From assembly GCA_023213395.1 (NCBI GenBank), contig CM041465.1, forward strand, positions 206,653,741 through 206,717,740: a stretch of DNA of 64,000 bases, written 5' to 3'. The notes under the pieces were generated by a model that searched no databases, was not told the DNA's origin, and saw nothing but the letters and a program-made list of their open reading frames with translations. Positions 12,801 to 24,679 of this stretch are shown here, one piece after another. A program made the position numbers and the translations under genes. Each line of letters opens with the position of its first letter. Positions within the stretch are counted from its first letter, which is position 1. This stretch comes from Cycas panzhihuaensis (taxonomy: Eukaryota > Cycadophyta).

Positions 12801-15311
12801 GATAAGGGACTCTAATCCTATGTATCACTCCTCCAATATAACTTTACATTATAAATCTCCACTTGTTGGAATCATTAGTGTCTATCATAAGTTTGAATGG
12901 AATGATAATCCTTTTTCTTTAATCATCCTCTAGGTCTTTAACCATTCTCTTAGCCTATAATGAAACATTGGGTTGTAATCAATGCCTTTTCTTGAAACAA
13001 CTCCTCCTCATCACTCTCACTAAGTCCTAATTCCATCTCAAACATGATGTTAGGTATACAAACCTCTACACCTACTAAACCACAACTTGGAAAGGGAAGA
13101 AATAAAGGTTAAAACGTATATTTAGATGACACCTAGTATGATACATCAATAACTCTTTAACTTGATATCTAGACTAATCACAATGCTTTCACCCTACAAA
13201 TCACACAGTTTGCAAGTATTATTCTCAAAACCCATATAAACAGACTTTAAACTTTTACAATCTCACTGCTATAATCTTCCTCTAAGATATGTGCACTCTA
13301 ATATACCTTAATACCCAATGGAAGGTTTTTAACCAGTATAACATACAATGGGGGATATGCCACGAATTACCTTAAGAGGTTCCTCATAAAATGACTATCA
13401 CAATAGCTTCTACTAATAATATAGGAGTTAAACTCTTATCATACACTAAAACACCTCCATATTTGCATAATGGCACTATTCTTCACTAGCAACATAATCA
13501 TATTGGGGTACACATGATGACCAACTCCTATTTTTATATCATGACAGAGGCAGAACTAATTTTAAGGCATTTCATTATACACCTTTCTATTCACACTTTA
13601 CTTTTTATAATAAACACACAATTAAATCTATATCAAACTTGTTCAGATATGAAAAAATGTTAAACCAACATTTTCTAGGCTATATACTTCATGTTAACAT
13701 TAGTTCAACCACCTAAAGTATAATAGTCCACCACAAATTGATAACTACATATACAAATAGGCCAATAAACTACAATTATAAACCACTTTTACTTCACATA
13801 TTTGATATAAAAACACTAATTTAACTTGAATAAAAATGCCACTTTATAATGAATAAACCACACTTTTAATAATTATGCTATGATTAGAACCATACTATAG
13901 TTTGCCTTCCTTACAGGCTCGATATCTTTATATAACTTACCTATCAATCACACCCTCTTATCAATTAGTGAACAAATAACTACTATTGATAACTCTCGTC
14001 CAACACTCTCGTGTAATCACATGAGTATACTATCACCTCACATCACCAATGAACAACAAAATACATCACCAATAGAGTGCCCAATACACTCACTTTGCCA
14101 TCAAATCATAGCCTTATTCACGCCTCATATCATATCAAAAAATGAAATATATTTATGCCCACTCAAAATAATAACATGTTGTACTTGATTGATATCAAAA
14201 AACACTTCTTCAATATCAATGGAAACTCATTGGACAAAATATTAATAAGGACTATTTATATATTTCATACATGACTTTAATATATTATCAATTATATGAT
14301 CAAATTATTTCAAATGATAGTTGATTAAATATTTTGGAGTAAACCTTAATAAGTTGTAAATATATTCATGAAAGTTTATACCTATATTTTTTTGGGTAAA
14401 ACTCAACTATAATTTCTACATCCTCTTCATTGCATCTACTGTAGTGTGACCTCTAAATCATAGCCTACACAATCTCTTAACAATGGAAATGTACTGTATT
14501 CCCTCTATAAACACTATAAATGCAATGTAATAATGCAAGGACTAGTGCTCAATGCAAATGGCATCTAGCTAATACTCATTGTGTCTACAATCTCCATGAC
14601 ATCTATCTACATAGTTCCTCTACATCTAGTTAATGCTCTTAGCTTTCATTTACAGTGAATACCCTTGGGCATGTCACCTCTCCTTAATGGGTCTAGAAGA
14701 AAACTTGTGTGGTTTTTGTTTCTATATTGCATCTCTCTAGTGGTTGGCTAGCATAAGTCTATGGCCTATAATTCAATGATGACTGACTCTACATTTCTAT
14801 CTCATAATTGTGGCTAGCAACAATACAAATAAGTGAGTGTCTTACTTTCTTTGAAGTACTCTAAAACTTGTACACTTTTAAAATACACTTTTACATGCAT
14901 CTATAGTGTTAATAGTGGTGCCAAGGGATACAACAGTCTTATCAATAGATACAAATTTAGTGGTAATCTTAAATAACAAATTTGGCACCTTCAATGGACT
15001 TAAAATAGACACAATAGTTGGTAAGAGAGTAACTAGGGACTATAAATTTCAAAATGAGGGCACTAACACTTATACAAATAAAAAATAACACCGTGTACTT
15101 ATCTATACACCTTTGAAGATCATTGAATTATTGAAAAATAAATAACAAAAGGCTCTAGGGTTTGTATATGATCATCACACCTCTATGGTTGTTCTTTCAG
15201 TTATTAGATAAGTCGATCCTCAAAGGGTGAGCCAACATGACTTGGTAACTAATGATCTAATGATCTTCGAAATACTCACCTAATTATACACCTCCTATCA
15301 CTCTAATACCA
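12801..15311 (-). other. E2 internal region (leader and probable gag, unrecognised)
   Basis: Lies between the primer site (complement of 15301-15311) and the RT fragment. By position it should hold the leader, gag and protease/integrase, but I see no intact motif; an acidic stretch reads around 12960-13060 (minus). The small plus frame at 14906-15088 is a chance reading. Confidence 0.4.
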
Positions 15312-15644
15312 TGTTAGGAAATACGTAATATGTAAACAAAATGTGGAATCATTTATAAACATAATAGACTCGAATAGAACATCCACACATGATAGACAAA
15401 TTTGACGTAGGAACCCTTTTAAGAAAAACCCACCACAAAGTACTATTATTACATTTTCATAAATCTATCTTGTAATATAACACTGGACTTTGATTCATAT
15501 TTATAGATTGTAAGTGTCTCAAATAATAATAGTTGAGTTTACATTTTCTAGCCTATAATATCATATAATTACATTAATATTATTCACATAATATATCCAC
15601 TTATTTACATTAGTTGATAAGTGGTTATTAATACCACTCTAATA
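15312..15644 (-). repeat. E2 5' LTR (right)
   Basis: Plus-strand start TGTTAGGAAATACG next to the primer site; ends CTCTAATA (the complement starts TATTAG, one change from TG), followed by the AATTT target copy. Confidence 0.88.
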
Positions 15645-15649
15645 AATTT

Positions 15650-16081
15650 AGTATATAACAGTAAGATAATTCCTTATCTAGGACTACATTGTGAGAAAAC
15701 ATGAGAATATGACATAGTAAAGTTAGATACATGTATATAAGGGGTTGACCCTAAAGGTTAAAATCTAGTTGCAAAGATAACCATGAGTGAAGAATACATG
15801 AGCATCATAGAGTTACATCTTTATTCATTCATCCTTTGTCAATAACTATGCAACTGATTAGTTGAAGTAAGATCAGTATATAGGATTCAAATCTAACACC
15901 TAGATATAAGTTAAATTTTATATCCACCATTAATTAGCCTCAATCAATAACTAACTAATTTCCATAATTATGATTATCTCAATGGTAATACAAGGTCATA
16001 TTTAAAAGTACCATAGTGATCAAGACTACTCTAATGACTATGCCCACAAGCCTATTGTAATAATAATGCCAACTTATAAAG
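15650..16081 (+). repeat. E1 5' LTR, part 2
   Basis: Between the insertions E2 and E3; matches about 62295-62735. It ends with TAAAG (16077-16081), the left target copy of E3. Confidence 0.75.
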
Positions 16082-16461
16082 TGTTAAAACATGTAATGAC
16101 ACCTTTATTGTAAAATTTATGTATAATATCTTTGTATTCAATATAACTTTAGGGGACCCATTTACAAATTATATTGTAATTAATAAATTAGTTAGGTCTG
16201 CCTAGCTTATTGATATGTTGACCAATTGTATTCTTATATTTATGGGTTCATATGCTTATAAATTAAGCTACAACCCTATGCTTTATACATTAGAGAATTT
16301 TACATGTGGAAGATCTGCCAAAATTGAGAGTGATTATTTAACTAATTTGATAATCACATTGTTCAACAATCAACTTGTTTATTTGTCTTGTGTTATTTTA
16401 GTTTTGCTTTTAATTTATACTTGAATATGTATGTATTTAGATCTTATCGACAATTTTGACA
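16082..16461 (+). repeat. E3 5' LTR
   Basis: 380 bp, starting TGTTAAAAC and ending TTTTGACA before the primer site. It has about 80 bases more than the 3' copy in its middle (near 16280-16380). The frame at 16215-16424 is a chance reading. Confidence 0.82.
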
Positions 16462-16474
16462 TGGTGTCAGAGCC
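16462..16474 (+). other. E3 primer-binding site
   Basis: TGGTGTCAGAGCC abuts the LTR, one base from the tRNA-iMet consensus TGGTATCAGAGC. Confidence 0.75.
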
Positions 16475-16602
16475 ATTCATGTGTATTTTAATCAATATTT
16501 TGTCAGTTTGATCATTAAACAGTGGGCCATTCATTAATAGTGGCACCATGCTCACCTTAGTTTCCTTAATTTTTAACTAGTTCCAGTAGTTGTAGTAAAT
16601 CT

Positions 16603-16816
16603 TATTAGAAGTAATGTTTTATCTAGGATATTCCTAGCATATTTTGTAAAGATTAAAGTGTATTCAAAATTTATTATGAGGGTCATGTATCACCCTTTCT
16701 CTCTCAAAATGATAAGTGGCAAAATTACATTGAGCAATTGCCATTTGTCTCATACAAAATGTAATATATTTATAGATTCATTTTTCATTAAAAAAGCAGT
16801 GAGAGTTCTTTCTACA
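16603..16816 (+). repeat. E4 5' LTR
   Basis: 214 bp. It shares AAGTAATGTTTTATCTAGGA near its start with the 3' copy and ends just before the primer site. Confidence 0.9.
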
Positions 16817-16828
16817 TGGTATCAAAAC
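16817..16828 (+). other. E4 primer-binding site
   Basis: TGGTATCAAAAC abuts the LTR end; iMet type with a decayed 3' part. Confidence 0.75.
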
Positions 16829-17559
16829 AAGTTATGATTGTCTAGTCAATAATTAATTTGTTTAAATTTAGACAAGGAGTTCATTAGGTCTTTGAGAAAA
16901 AATGACAAAAGTAAGTCTAGAGAATCAAATCATTAAAGGAGAATAATCAAATTGAAGCATAAGTTATATCAAAAGATAAATTTCATCAAAGTACCAGTGT
17001 ACAAACTTTATATGAATGTCATACGAACCTTGTATAGATTAAAAAAAATAAATTACTTAGATTACTTCTAAATTTCACTAGTAGGCTCGCCACCATATGG
17101 AAGTCACTTCTTCCTAAAGGCGTGAAGTGATTTGAAGATGTTTTAACATGGTTTTGACCCATTTTCTAAGGGCATGGGTTTAGAAAGAAATCTACTCATT
17201 TCTTTCATATGACTCAATTAATCTAGGTAATACATATATCAATCTGATCCTCTCTTTAATACAAATCTTTTAAGACCAATTTTGAAGGCAAATTCAAAGT
17301 TTTTTTTTTGTTTGAAGCATTTTTCACTTTCACCCCTAGTTGCCAATCTGAACTTTGACCTCAATTTTTGAACAAATTAGACATTATATAAGAAAAATAA
17401 TTATACATCCAAACTCCTCTCATCAAATGCTTTGATTTGGATTCCTCTTTTATTAAATTTGTATACTTGTAAAAAATCATATTTTTTCATATACCATACG
17501 ACTATACATACTTGCAACTAAATTTTTTAGATATTTTTCAATATATTTATCATTTAATC

Positions 17560-18200
17560 ATGGCCTCTTCCACTATAGCATTACCTGAAGCTAATAAATT
17601 GATTGAGATAAACTTTAGTATTTGGAAAATAAAGATCGAAGGTCTCTTAAGAGCAAAGCATGCTTGGAAAATCACCATTGGTGATGAAGAATAACCCACA
17701 TACATAGTGGATCTAATGAATTAGGAAGAAAAGAATAACATTGTTGTATCTGTTCTAAAACTTTCAATCTTAAATTCTCTGTTAACTTATGTGGATGGTG
17801 CTAGAAGTGCCCATGAAATTTAGAAAATGATGTTCTCCATGTTTAGTCAAAAAAATAAATCCAGAATTGTTGCTCTTAGAGAAGAACTATATAAGCTTAG
17901 AATGAGAGAGGGTCAGACAATCTTTGAATTTATAGCCAAATTTACCAATATAAAAAATGCACTCCTCACAGTAGAGATAAAGTAACTAATACTGAATTAA
18001 TATATCTTATACTTAACAAGTTACCAAAATCATTTGACAAGATGGTTAATATGTTAACAAGTGGAGGATAAATAGCTACCATGACCTTTGATGCTCTTAC
18101 AGGTCACATGCTTAGCGAAGAATAAAGGAATAAGAGGTATGAAGAAGATGCCAAGATTGAAGAAGAACTTGTCACCAAACTACACTTAGGAGGTTGAGGA
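17560..18200 (+). pseudogene. E4 gag
   Basis: Start ATGGCCTCTTCC at 17560 opens MASSTIALPEANKLIEINFS followed by W-KIKIEGLLRAKHAW, the N-terminal signature of copia gag (UBN2-type, nucleocapsid precursor). Downstream are REELYKLRMREGQTIFEF and a partner segment to about 18130. Stops at about 17692 and later, plus frame changes, inactivate it. A zinc-knuckle remnant (CHYCK.. near 18375) follows. About 740 bases of leader separate it from the primer site. Confidence 0.75.
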
Positions 18201-18479
18201 TGAGGTCAATATAATCTAACAATAAGAGGCAGAATACTAATCAGCAATAGAGGTCATTGGATTAAAGAAAGAAGATGAGGAAGAGTTACTCCTCTACATG
18301 ATACCTAAGTCTACTTCAACTATAGTAAATATGGTTATTTTTTAGGTAATTGTAGGGTTTTTGACATCTGTTATCACTGTAAATAAATTAGGTACTACTC
18401 ATATCAGTGTTATAAAAGGTGAGTAGAGATTTAGAAAGGAAAGTAGATATCAAACAACTATAATAAATAATAAGATTTA

Positions 18480-19880
18480 ATGAAGGATAAAGTTGAGACT
18501 GCTTTTGTAGTAGTGCTCATTACTAATTCCAGTGCCATAGAAAATTGGTATGTTAACTCAAGAGTTTCCTATCATATGACTGGAGTCAAAGAAAAATTTA
18601 AAATTTTGTAACCATATGATCTTAATAAGTTTATAGAATTAAGAGATAATCTTTCCCTTCACATAAAAGGGATTGGTTAGATAGCCATTAAAATTGATGG
18701 AAAAATTCAATGAATAACGGATGTTCTTTTTGTACTAGGAATGAAGAAAAAACTCATGTCAGTATATCATTTGAGTAAAATGAGGCAGGGAACAATATTT
18801 GATGAAAATAGCCATTATTATATTTTGGATATAAAAAAGAATAGTATTGTAATTTCTAAAGGGATAAAATGTAACAAACTCTATAAGTTGATTTTACCTC
18901 TATGTTGTCTGACAAATGACCCACTAAACCTATATTTGATGTAAACTCACATACTATGACAAACAATGATGCTAATAAAATATGGCACGTGAAGTATGGG
19001 CATATCTCATATGATAGGTTAAAAAGATTCAAAAATTCAAAAATGGTGAATGGTATGTCTAAGATTCTATTTAATTCATTCATATGCAAAAGTTGTATGA
19101 TGGGTAAATAACACATGATTCCTTTTGCAAAAAACACATGGTGAGTACAGCCAAATTTGATTTGGTTCATATTGATCTTTATGGTCCATTCATACCAGTG
19201 TCAACAAAGGATGCACAGTACTTTCTAACCTTCATTGATGATTCTCTAGAAAAATATTTATTTATCAAGTCAAAAGCACTTAATTATTTCAAAGAATTTA
19301 AAGTAGTAATAGAAATGGAAAGTAAGCAAAAAATCAAGTGTATTCACTCTAATGGGGGAGGAGAATATATATCCAAAGATTTCTTTTAGTTTTATAAACT
19401 ATATAGAATCTACAGATATGTTACAACTCCTTTATAACATAGTCAAATGTAGTGGGAAAAATGAATATAATAATTTTAGAAATAGCTAGATACTTGTTGA
19501 ATGACAAGGAAACCATAAAAGGGTACTGGGTAGAGGTGGTCAATACAATTATATATTTAATTAATAGGAGTCCAACTCAAGCACTAGACAAGGTGACACT
19601 TGAATAAGCATGGACTAGATATAAACCAAATGTAAGTTTTTGGTTGTAAAGGTTATATATATATTTAGGATAAAAAAAGGACTAAGTTAGATAACAAAAG
19701 CATAGAATCTATAAAGATTGGGTATAGTAATCACTCAAAAGCATACAAGTAAACAAACAAACTATATATTAGTAGAGATATGATATTTGATAAAGAGGTA
19801 AATAACACCAAAATATAGTATCAATAAATAGACATATATTATAAAAAGTTGAATATAGTCTAACTAGATAAGGAATCTAT
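18480..19880 (+). pseudogene. E4 protease and integrase region
   Basis: At about 18545 the protease site reads NWYVNSRVSYHMTG where the family has W-x-DSGAS-x-HM: the aspartate is N and the glycine is R, so it is dead. The pre-integrase block follows (DENSHYYILDIKKN at 18800, CKSCMMGK at 19088). The integrase core reads VHIDLYGPF, then LTFIDDS and IHSNGGGEYIS (about 19165-19375), corresponding to the first two D residues of the D,D35E triad (the second D reads N). The tail YISRDMIFDKE sits near 19770. Many stops. Confidence 0.75.
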
Positions 19881-20149
19881 AATTACTTCTAAAGATGTTG
19901 AATCTGGAAGTAAAACTTCAGATAAGAAGACATCTGACATTAATCAAATAGGTGATCTCAACACTACTTAAGAAGAAGAAGAGCATAAGACCAGAGTAGG
20001 AGAAAAATTCTAAAAAGGTGTCAAAATGGTATTTAAATACCCTTAAAGAAACAAAAGGAGAAGTGTTCAAATATAAGACAAGATCTCAAAAATCATAGGC
20101 ATTAATTTATTCTATTGAACTAAACACATTCGAAGAAACAAATAAGTTC

Positions 20150-20892
20150 CAAACATGGAGAACAATAATATATGTAGAAATACAAGCTATTTGCAAGAAT
20201 AAGACTTGGGACCTAGTGGAACCTCTTAAGGATAAACCCATTATAAGCTATAAATGGGTATATAGAGTAAAAGAAAAACCAAATAAAGAAATTGAAAAAT
20301 ATAAAGCTAGGTTGGTGGTAAAAGGTTACACACAAGATGTTGGAGTTGAAAATAAAGAAACATTCTCACCGGTGGCAAAATTGAGCACTGTGAGAATAGT
20401 AATTACAATTGTTGCTTAGAAAAGACAGAAATAATAACCTTATCTTAAACAGTATCCTAACATTGATTTCTATATCAATGTTAGGATACTATACTATAAA
20501 ATGAATAGCAAATTAATGTTAGGATACTATATTATTATATCCCAATATATAATAACCTTATCTTGAATAATAGTAGAGTACAAATCAACAACAAATATAG
20601 CATGTGAAGGAGTGTAGATCATATAACTTTTAAAAGGCCTTGGACAAGAGAAAGTAACACCTACTCAATTATTCTGTGATAATCAAAGCACAATCAAGAT
20701 GGCAAAGAATCCAATACTATATGTAAGGACTAAACATATAAAAGTGCATCATCATTTCATTAGAGAAAACATTCAAAACAAAGAGAACAAACATTTGCAT
20801 TGCACTTTAGAAAACCAAGTTATTGATGCTCTTACAAAACCATTCAGTAGAGACAAATTTATCTCATTAAAAAATAGGTTAAGAATTAAATA
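20150..20892 (+). pseudogene. E4 RT start and RNase H end, palm region deleted
   Basis: 20216-20419 reads the RT N-terminal block: ISYKWVYRVKEKPN, KARLVVKGYTQDVG, FSPVAKLSTVRIVITIVA. Copia RT should continue for about 200 residues through YVDD, but the reading breaks at a hairpin segment (20431-20564) and resumes in RNase H: LFCDNQSTIKMAKNP, RTKHIKVHHHFIRENI (20660-20800), QVIDALTKPF. The RT core and the RNase H start have been lost. The stretch ends at the stop at 20891, just before the polypurine tract. Confidence 0.78.
20431..20564. repeat. Hairpin segment flanked by 16 bp direct repeats
   Basis: ATAATAACCTTATCTT occurs at 20431-20446 and 20549-20564. Between them is a perfect 17 bp inverted repeat (20451-20467 and 20474-20490) with a 6 base loop, and part of the right arm is repeated at about 20515-20530. 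It sits exactly where E4 lost its RT core. It could be a small foldback insertion or a repair scar. Confidence 0.8.
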
Positions 20893-20912
20893 GATAAAAC
20901 ATTAATAGAGGA

Positions 20913-21130
20913 TGTTAGAAGTAATGTTTTATCTAGGATATTCCTAGCATATTTTGTAAAGATTAAAGTGTATTTAACACACATTATGAGGGTCATGTAT
21001 CACTTCCCCTTTCACTCTCAAAATGATAAATGGTAAAATCACATTGAGTGGCTACTATTTATTCTATACAAAATGTAATATATTTATAGATTCATTTTTT
21101 ATTAATAAAGCATTGAGAGTCATTTTTATA
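20913..21130 (+). repeat. E4 3' LTR
   Basis: 218 bp, starts TGTTAGAAGTAATG after the purine run AATAGAGGA (20904-20912) and ends TTTTATA before the AATCT target copy. Confidence 0.9.
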
Positions 21131-21135
21131 AATCT

Positions 21136-22996
21136 AACACTACTGCAGGTTATTTTTCATCATGTAGCAGTCTTTGTTTACTCCTTGACTAACTGGCAAT
21201 AACCCTATATGCTCCTTAAAATAGTTTCAAGTAAAAATGATATCCCATTGATGTTGCTTCATTTTGTTTAGACTTTGTCTCCGTCAAAGCAAGTTTGCAT
21301 GGCTTCTATTCAACTTTGTATATTGTCCTATCTATCCCCAGTCAACCCGTAGGGAGCCTACATGATCACACACTGGCATTCTAATCCATTTTGACCATTC
21401 TTTGAAGATTTTTAGCCTTTATTTTAATCACTGCTCACCATGGAGGTCATACATCTGTGAGTGAAGTTTTAAGGATGTGTGTCCCCTATTTGTAGCTTAG
21501 ATTAACCTAAATTTATATCAATACTACTTTAGAGGTAATCCCATCACTCATTTACTCGATCTAATTGAAATTGAAGTGGATTCAATTAATTTAATTTGCC
21601 ATCATTTTTTTCATTTTTGTAGGCAACTATACAATTTGTTTATTTAAAATTTTTATTTTTTTAATAGTTTGATTGTATTAAATCCAATTACATTCATTTT
21701 TAAAATTTGGCGTAGTGTGCTTAGCTTTAGCCATAGGTCACATTGTTCACTCTCATAACTAAGGGTTTAAGATCTTAAGGGGTAGATTTTAAATAATTTT
21801 AAACTATTTTAAATATTTTTTGTTTAATAAAAAATGATTTTCTATATTTGATGAAGATCTTAGATCTGTTAGTCCTTTGGTAGACTAGTAAGTGGTCATA
21901 TACAGACTCAATGAAATTAAGGGCTAATCAACAAAGGGGGCTTAAGCCACCTCATTTCTATTTTCTATCCCTAAAGAGTACTCTATACTATTTCTACAAG
22001 ATCTCCTTAATGGGAAGTCAGATTTGAGCATTATCTAAATTATTAGAATATTAGTTCAGAGCTCTACAAATTGGACCCATTTTTAGCTAGATTTAACTAG
22101 TTTTTAAAGGAGTTACAAGCTACTCAATTTAACACTTCTATTTGGATTTTAATAGAGCTTATTTTCATAAATTAAAGGCCTTGTTCTTATTTTGCATAGT
22201 ATTTAACGATTGAATGTTATTTATTTATCTCTTATATATTGTTCTATCTTGGTTTTTAGCTAATAAGTACTTGTGATTTGTGCTTAGAGATGTCCTTAAG
22301 TGAAAGAGGGTGATCATCGCCTAGAGCAAAGTCCCCCAAAGAGCACTCTTAACCTTATAATCCATTTGAATTTTTTGTATTTCCTTTCAATTTTTAGTTT
22401 TATTTATTAAAAAGAATCCTTATTTTAGGTAAGATCACATTAAAATTCACTTTTAACTTAAAAGATTAACAAGATAATCCTTAACTTATAAACAAAACTC
22501 TACTAGCCTTGTAAGGGGAATGGTTAGGACTCCTAAAGTTATCATTCTATATATGTCATTATATCATTTTAAATTCTATGGATATTAGAGGATACCATTG
22601 GCTATAAGATGTATTAAGTGGTAGGATAAGGTGTGAACCTTACCATTGGAGTTTAGAGACTAGACTAGACCAAAAGAGGGTGAGTGCCTTGGTGAGCATT
22701 TCTTAGTTAGATTTATCCCTAAGCATAAGTTCGATGCAAGTAGATTAATAAATTAAAGGGGCCTTTGACCTTCTTAGCAATATGCGTACTAAGGTATATC
22801 AAGCCTAGAGCTCATCTACCAATATATAGAGTCATTGATTTACCACTTGTAGGTAGGTCCTACGAAATAGAATAATAATTAAGGGCTTCCTAGAGACCTC
22901 TAAACTTAGCATTCTAATCTAGTAGCCTTACTAGGTAGATACAACACAAAAAGGACATAAAAGAACACTAAAATTCACTCTAAATGATATACTAAA
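21136..22996 (+). other. E3 leader, part 2
   Basis: About 1.9 kb between the E4 insertion and the E3 gag start, with no reading frame. Long for a copia leader, so it may hold further decayed DNA, but I see no LTR boundaries in it. Confidence 0.5.
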
Positions 22997-23857
22997 ATGA
23001 CAACCTAAATGCTCTTATATAATATCATCAAACTTAGTGGTATAGATAACTTTTTAGCTTAAAAGAAATATGTTAAAAATCTCCTTATCATGAATGATTA
23101 TTGGGCTTATGTCAATGGTGACATACCCCTACCTATACCTACTAAGGATCTAAAATGATCCCACCATTAGAATCCCACTTTATTCAATTACCTTAGTTAA
23201 ATTCAAAGCTAAGGATAATATATACCTATCATTCCTCCATTTAGCTATAGAAGGCTGAGTCGATTAAAATATTAAAACAACTTAAACCTTCCATGAAGCA
23301 TCAAGCATCATTTATACTCTTTATAAGAGGAAGGATGATTCTAGGTCCTTAACCTTGAAAATATGCCTATTTGGTATACCTTTTTTTGGAACCATCATAT
23401 CCTACCTAACAAAAGTTAAAATAGTAAGAAATCAATTTATCATCCTTGGTGAACCTCCCTTTGATCATGAGCTTATGTCTAACATCCTCAAAATTCTTCC
23501 CATAGAATATAATAGCTTTATATCTAAAATCTAAATTCCTAGATGCCTTAGAACTAAGGGGGATAATCATGTGGACTAAATTTTTAATAAGGTGGCATTA
23601 ACTTTCAATAAGGTAGCCTTTACTTTCAATAAGAAGGCCCTAACTTTCCATAAGAAGGACCAACTTTTTAGCAATCAAGCCTATACTTCTAATAGAATTG
23701 GAATAAGAGGTAAAACTAGAACTAATACTAATTGAATAGGAAAATGTTCCAACCAAGAAACTTAAGGAACAACTAAAATACACAATAAGAAAATAATATG
23801 GCTAACTCTTAATCCTCCTTCTAAAACTTCTTCTTTACAACTTTATCATCCTAATAT
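22997..23857 (+). pseudogene. E3 gag
   Basis: ATG at 22997. After an early stop, the reading from about 23028 is KLSGIDNFLA-KKYVKNLL, then IMNDYWAYVNGDIPLP: the LsGxNFxxWkk...W.yv.G signature of copia gag. Later parts (MSNILKILPIEYNSFISKI near 23475-23530) match the helix before the knuckle. It encoded the capsid/nucleocapsid precursor. Stops and frame changes are frequent. An 8-residue internal repeat lies at 23585-23665. The protease region follows. Confidence 0.7.
23585..23665 (+). repeat. In-frame ~24 bp tandem repeat in E3 gag
   Basis: Three to four copies of a unit like TTTCAATAAGGTAGCCTTTAC give FNKVALT, FNKVAFT, FNKKALT, FHKKD. The period of 24 bases keeps frame, so the repeat may have arisen while the gene was active. 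Confidence 0.7.
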
Positions 23858-24176
23858 GATTACAATTCTTGGTTACTAAATTCTGGTGTCATATGTGACA
23901 TGATGACACTAAAGATTTGATGGAGGAGACTTACCTAATTAGAGCTTAAACTGTCATATTTAGAGATAATCCCACCTATGATGTGATCAAAATTAGAAGG
24001 GATCACATTACTTTAAAGGACTCTAAAATTTAGCCATACATAAATAATATTTTCCTAGTTCCAAGCAATAACATTAACTTGCTCTCTATCAACCAAATTG
24101 ATAAGTATAACTTGGATGTCTTTTTTAGTCAAGGTATCTATATAATCATAGACCATACTACTAGATAACTCAATAT
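23858..24176 (+). pseudogene. E3 protease and start of pre-integrase region
   Basis: Reads SWLLNSGVICDMM at about 23865-23905, the counterpart of W-x-LDSGAS-x-HMT with the catalytic aspartate changed to N. Downstream, NNINLLSINQIDKYNLDVFF (about 24070-24130) is the usual pre-integrase lead-in. The frame is interrupted at 24176 by E5 and resumes at 33919. Confidence 0.65.
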
Positions 24177-24454
24177 TGAAGGATTTATAAGAATCCGACG
24201 GAGTGATAAATGTAATAAAGGGTGAAACAAAAATCCAACATGATGGTGGTATTAATGTACACTAGGGTTGTTGGACCCCTTAAATTTATGGATAGGAGTT
24301 GAGCAGGAACCCAATGTCTATCACTGACTGGTATTTAGAAACACTATTATAATATCCACTCAAATGTTATGAGGTTGACTAAGTCAACTGCACCAAACCT
24401 TATGCCGTCATAGCTGATATATGTTGATATGAGCGTTAAAGGCATTATTCAACA
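24177..24454 (-). repeat. E5 3' LTR (left)
   Basis: 278 bp. Plus-strand ends TGAAGG and TTCAACA, i.e. minus-strand TGTTGAA ... CCTTCA. Diverged from its partner by many substitutions. Confidence 0.83.
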
Positions 24455-24466
24455 TTTCTCCTCCAT
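24455..24466 (-). other. E5 polypurine tract
   Basis: The complement reads ATGGAGGAGAAA immediately before the TGTTGAA start of the 3' LTR, the expected priming site for second-strand synthesis. Confidence 0.7.
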
Positions 24467-24679
24467 AATACCCATTTTAGAAAACTCCAAGCTTATCTCT
24501 AAATTTGTTGAACTTTATTTTTCTAAGTGCCTTAGTGAATATATCTTCCACATATTCTTCTATGCTATAATAGGTTAATTTAATCTTGCCTTCTTAAACC
24601 AATTCTTTGATAAAGTGATATTAAGTTTTGATGTATTTTGTTCTACTATAAAACATTAGATTTTAACTCATTTGTATAG

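Larger units (their letters stand above)
11907..15644 (-). mobile_element. E2: Ty1/copia element, minus strand
   Basis: Two 333 bp LTRs (11907-12239 and 15312-15644) in direct orientation bound 3.07 kb. The element is flanked by a perfect 5 bp target duplication AATTT (11902-11906 and 15645-15649). On the minus strand the primer site TGGTATTAGAG (complement of 15301-15311) abuts the right LTR and a polypurine tract (complement of about 12240-12249) abuts the left one, which fixes the orientation. The intact E1 LTR copy near 62290 shows the unoccupied site. Total length is 3738 bp, shorter than an autonomous copia element (usually about 5 kb), so it is internally deleted. Confidence 0.9.
16603..21130 (+). 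mobile_element. E4: Ty1/copia element in the E3 leader
   Basis: LTRs 16603-16816 and 20913-21130 flank a copia internal region. The target duplication AATCT is perfect (16598-16602 and 21131-21135). The 5' LTR starts TATTAG where the 3' LTR has TGTTAG, and ends CTACA where the 3' has TTATA: single decay changes of TG..CA. Internal order is primer site, gag (17560), zinc knuckle, protease, integrase, RT remnant, RNase H, polypurine tract. LTR starts and coding words resemble E6, so the two belong to one lineage, E4 being the older copy. Total 4528 bp with most of RT missing. Confidence 0.92.
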
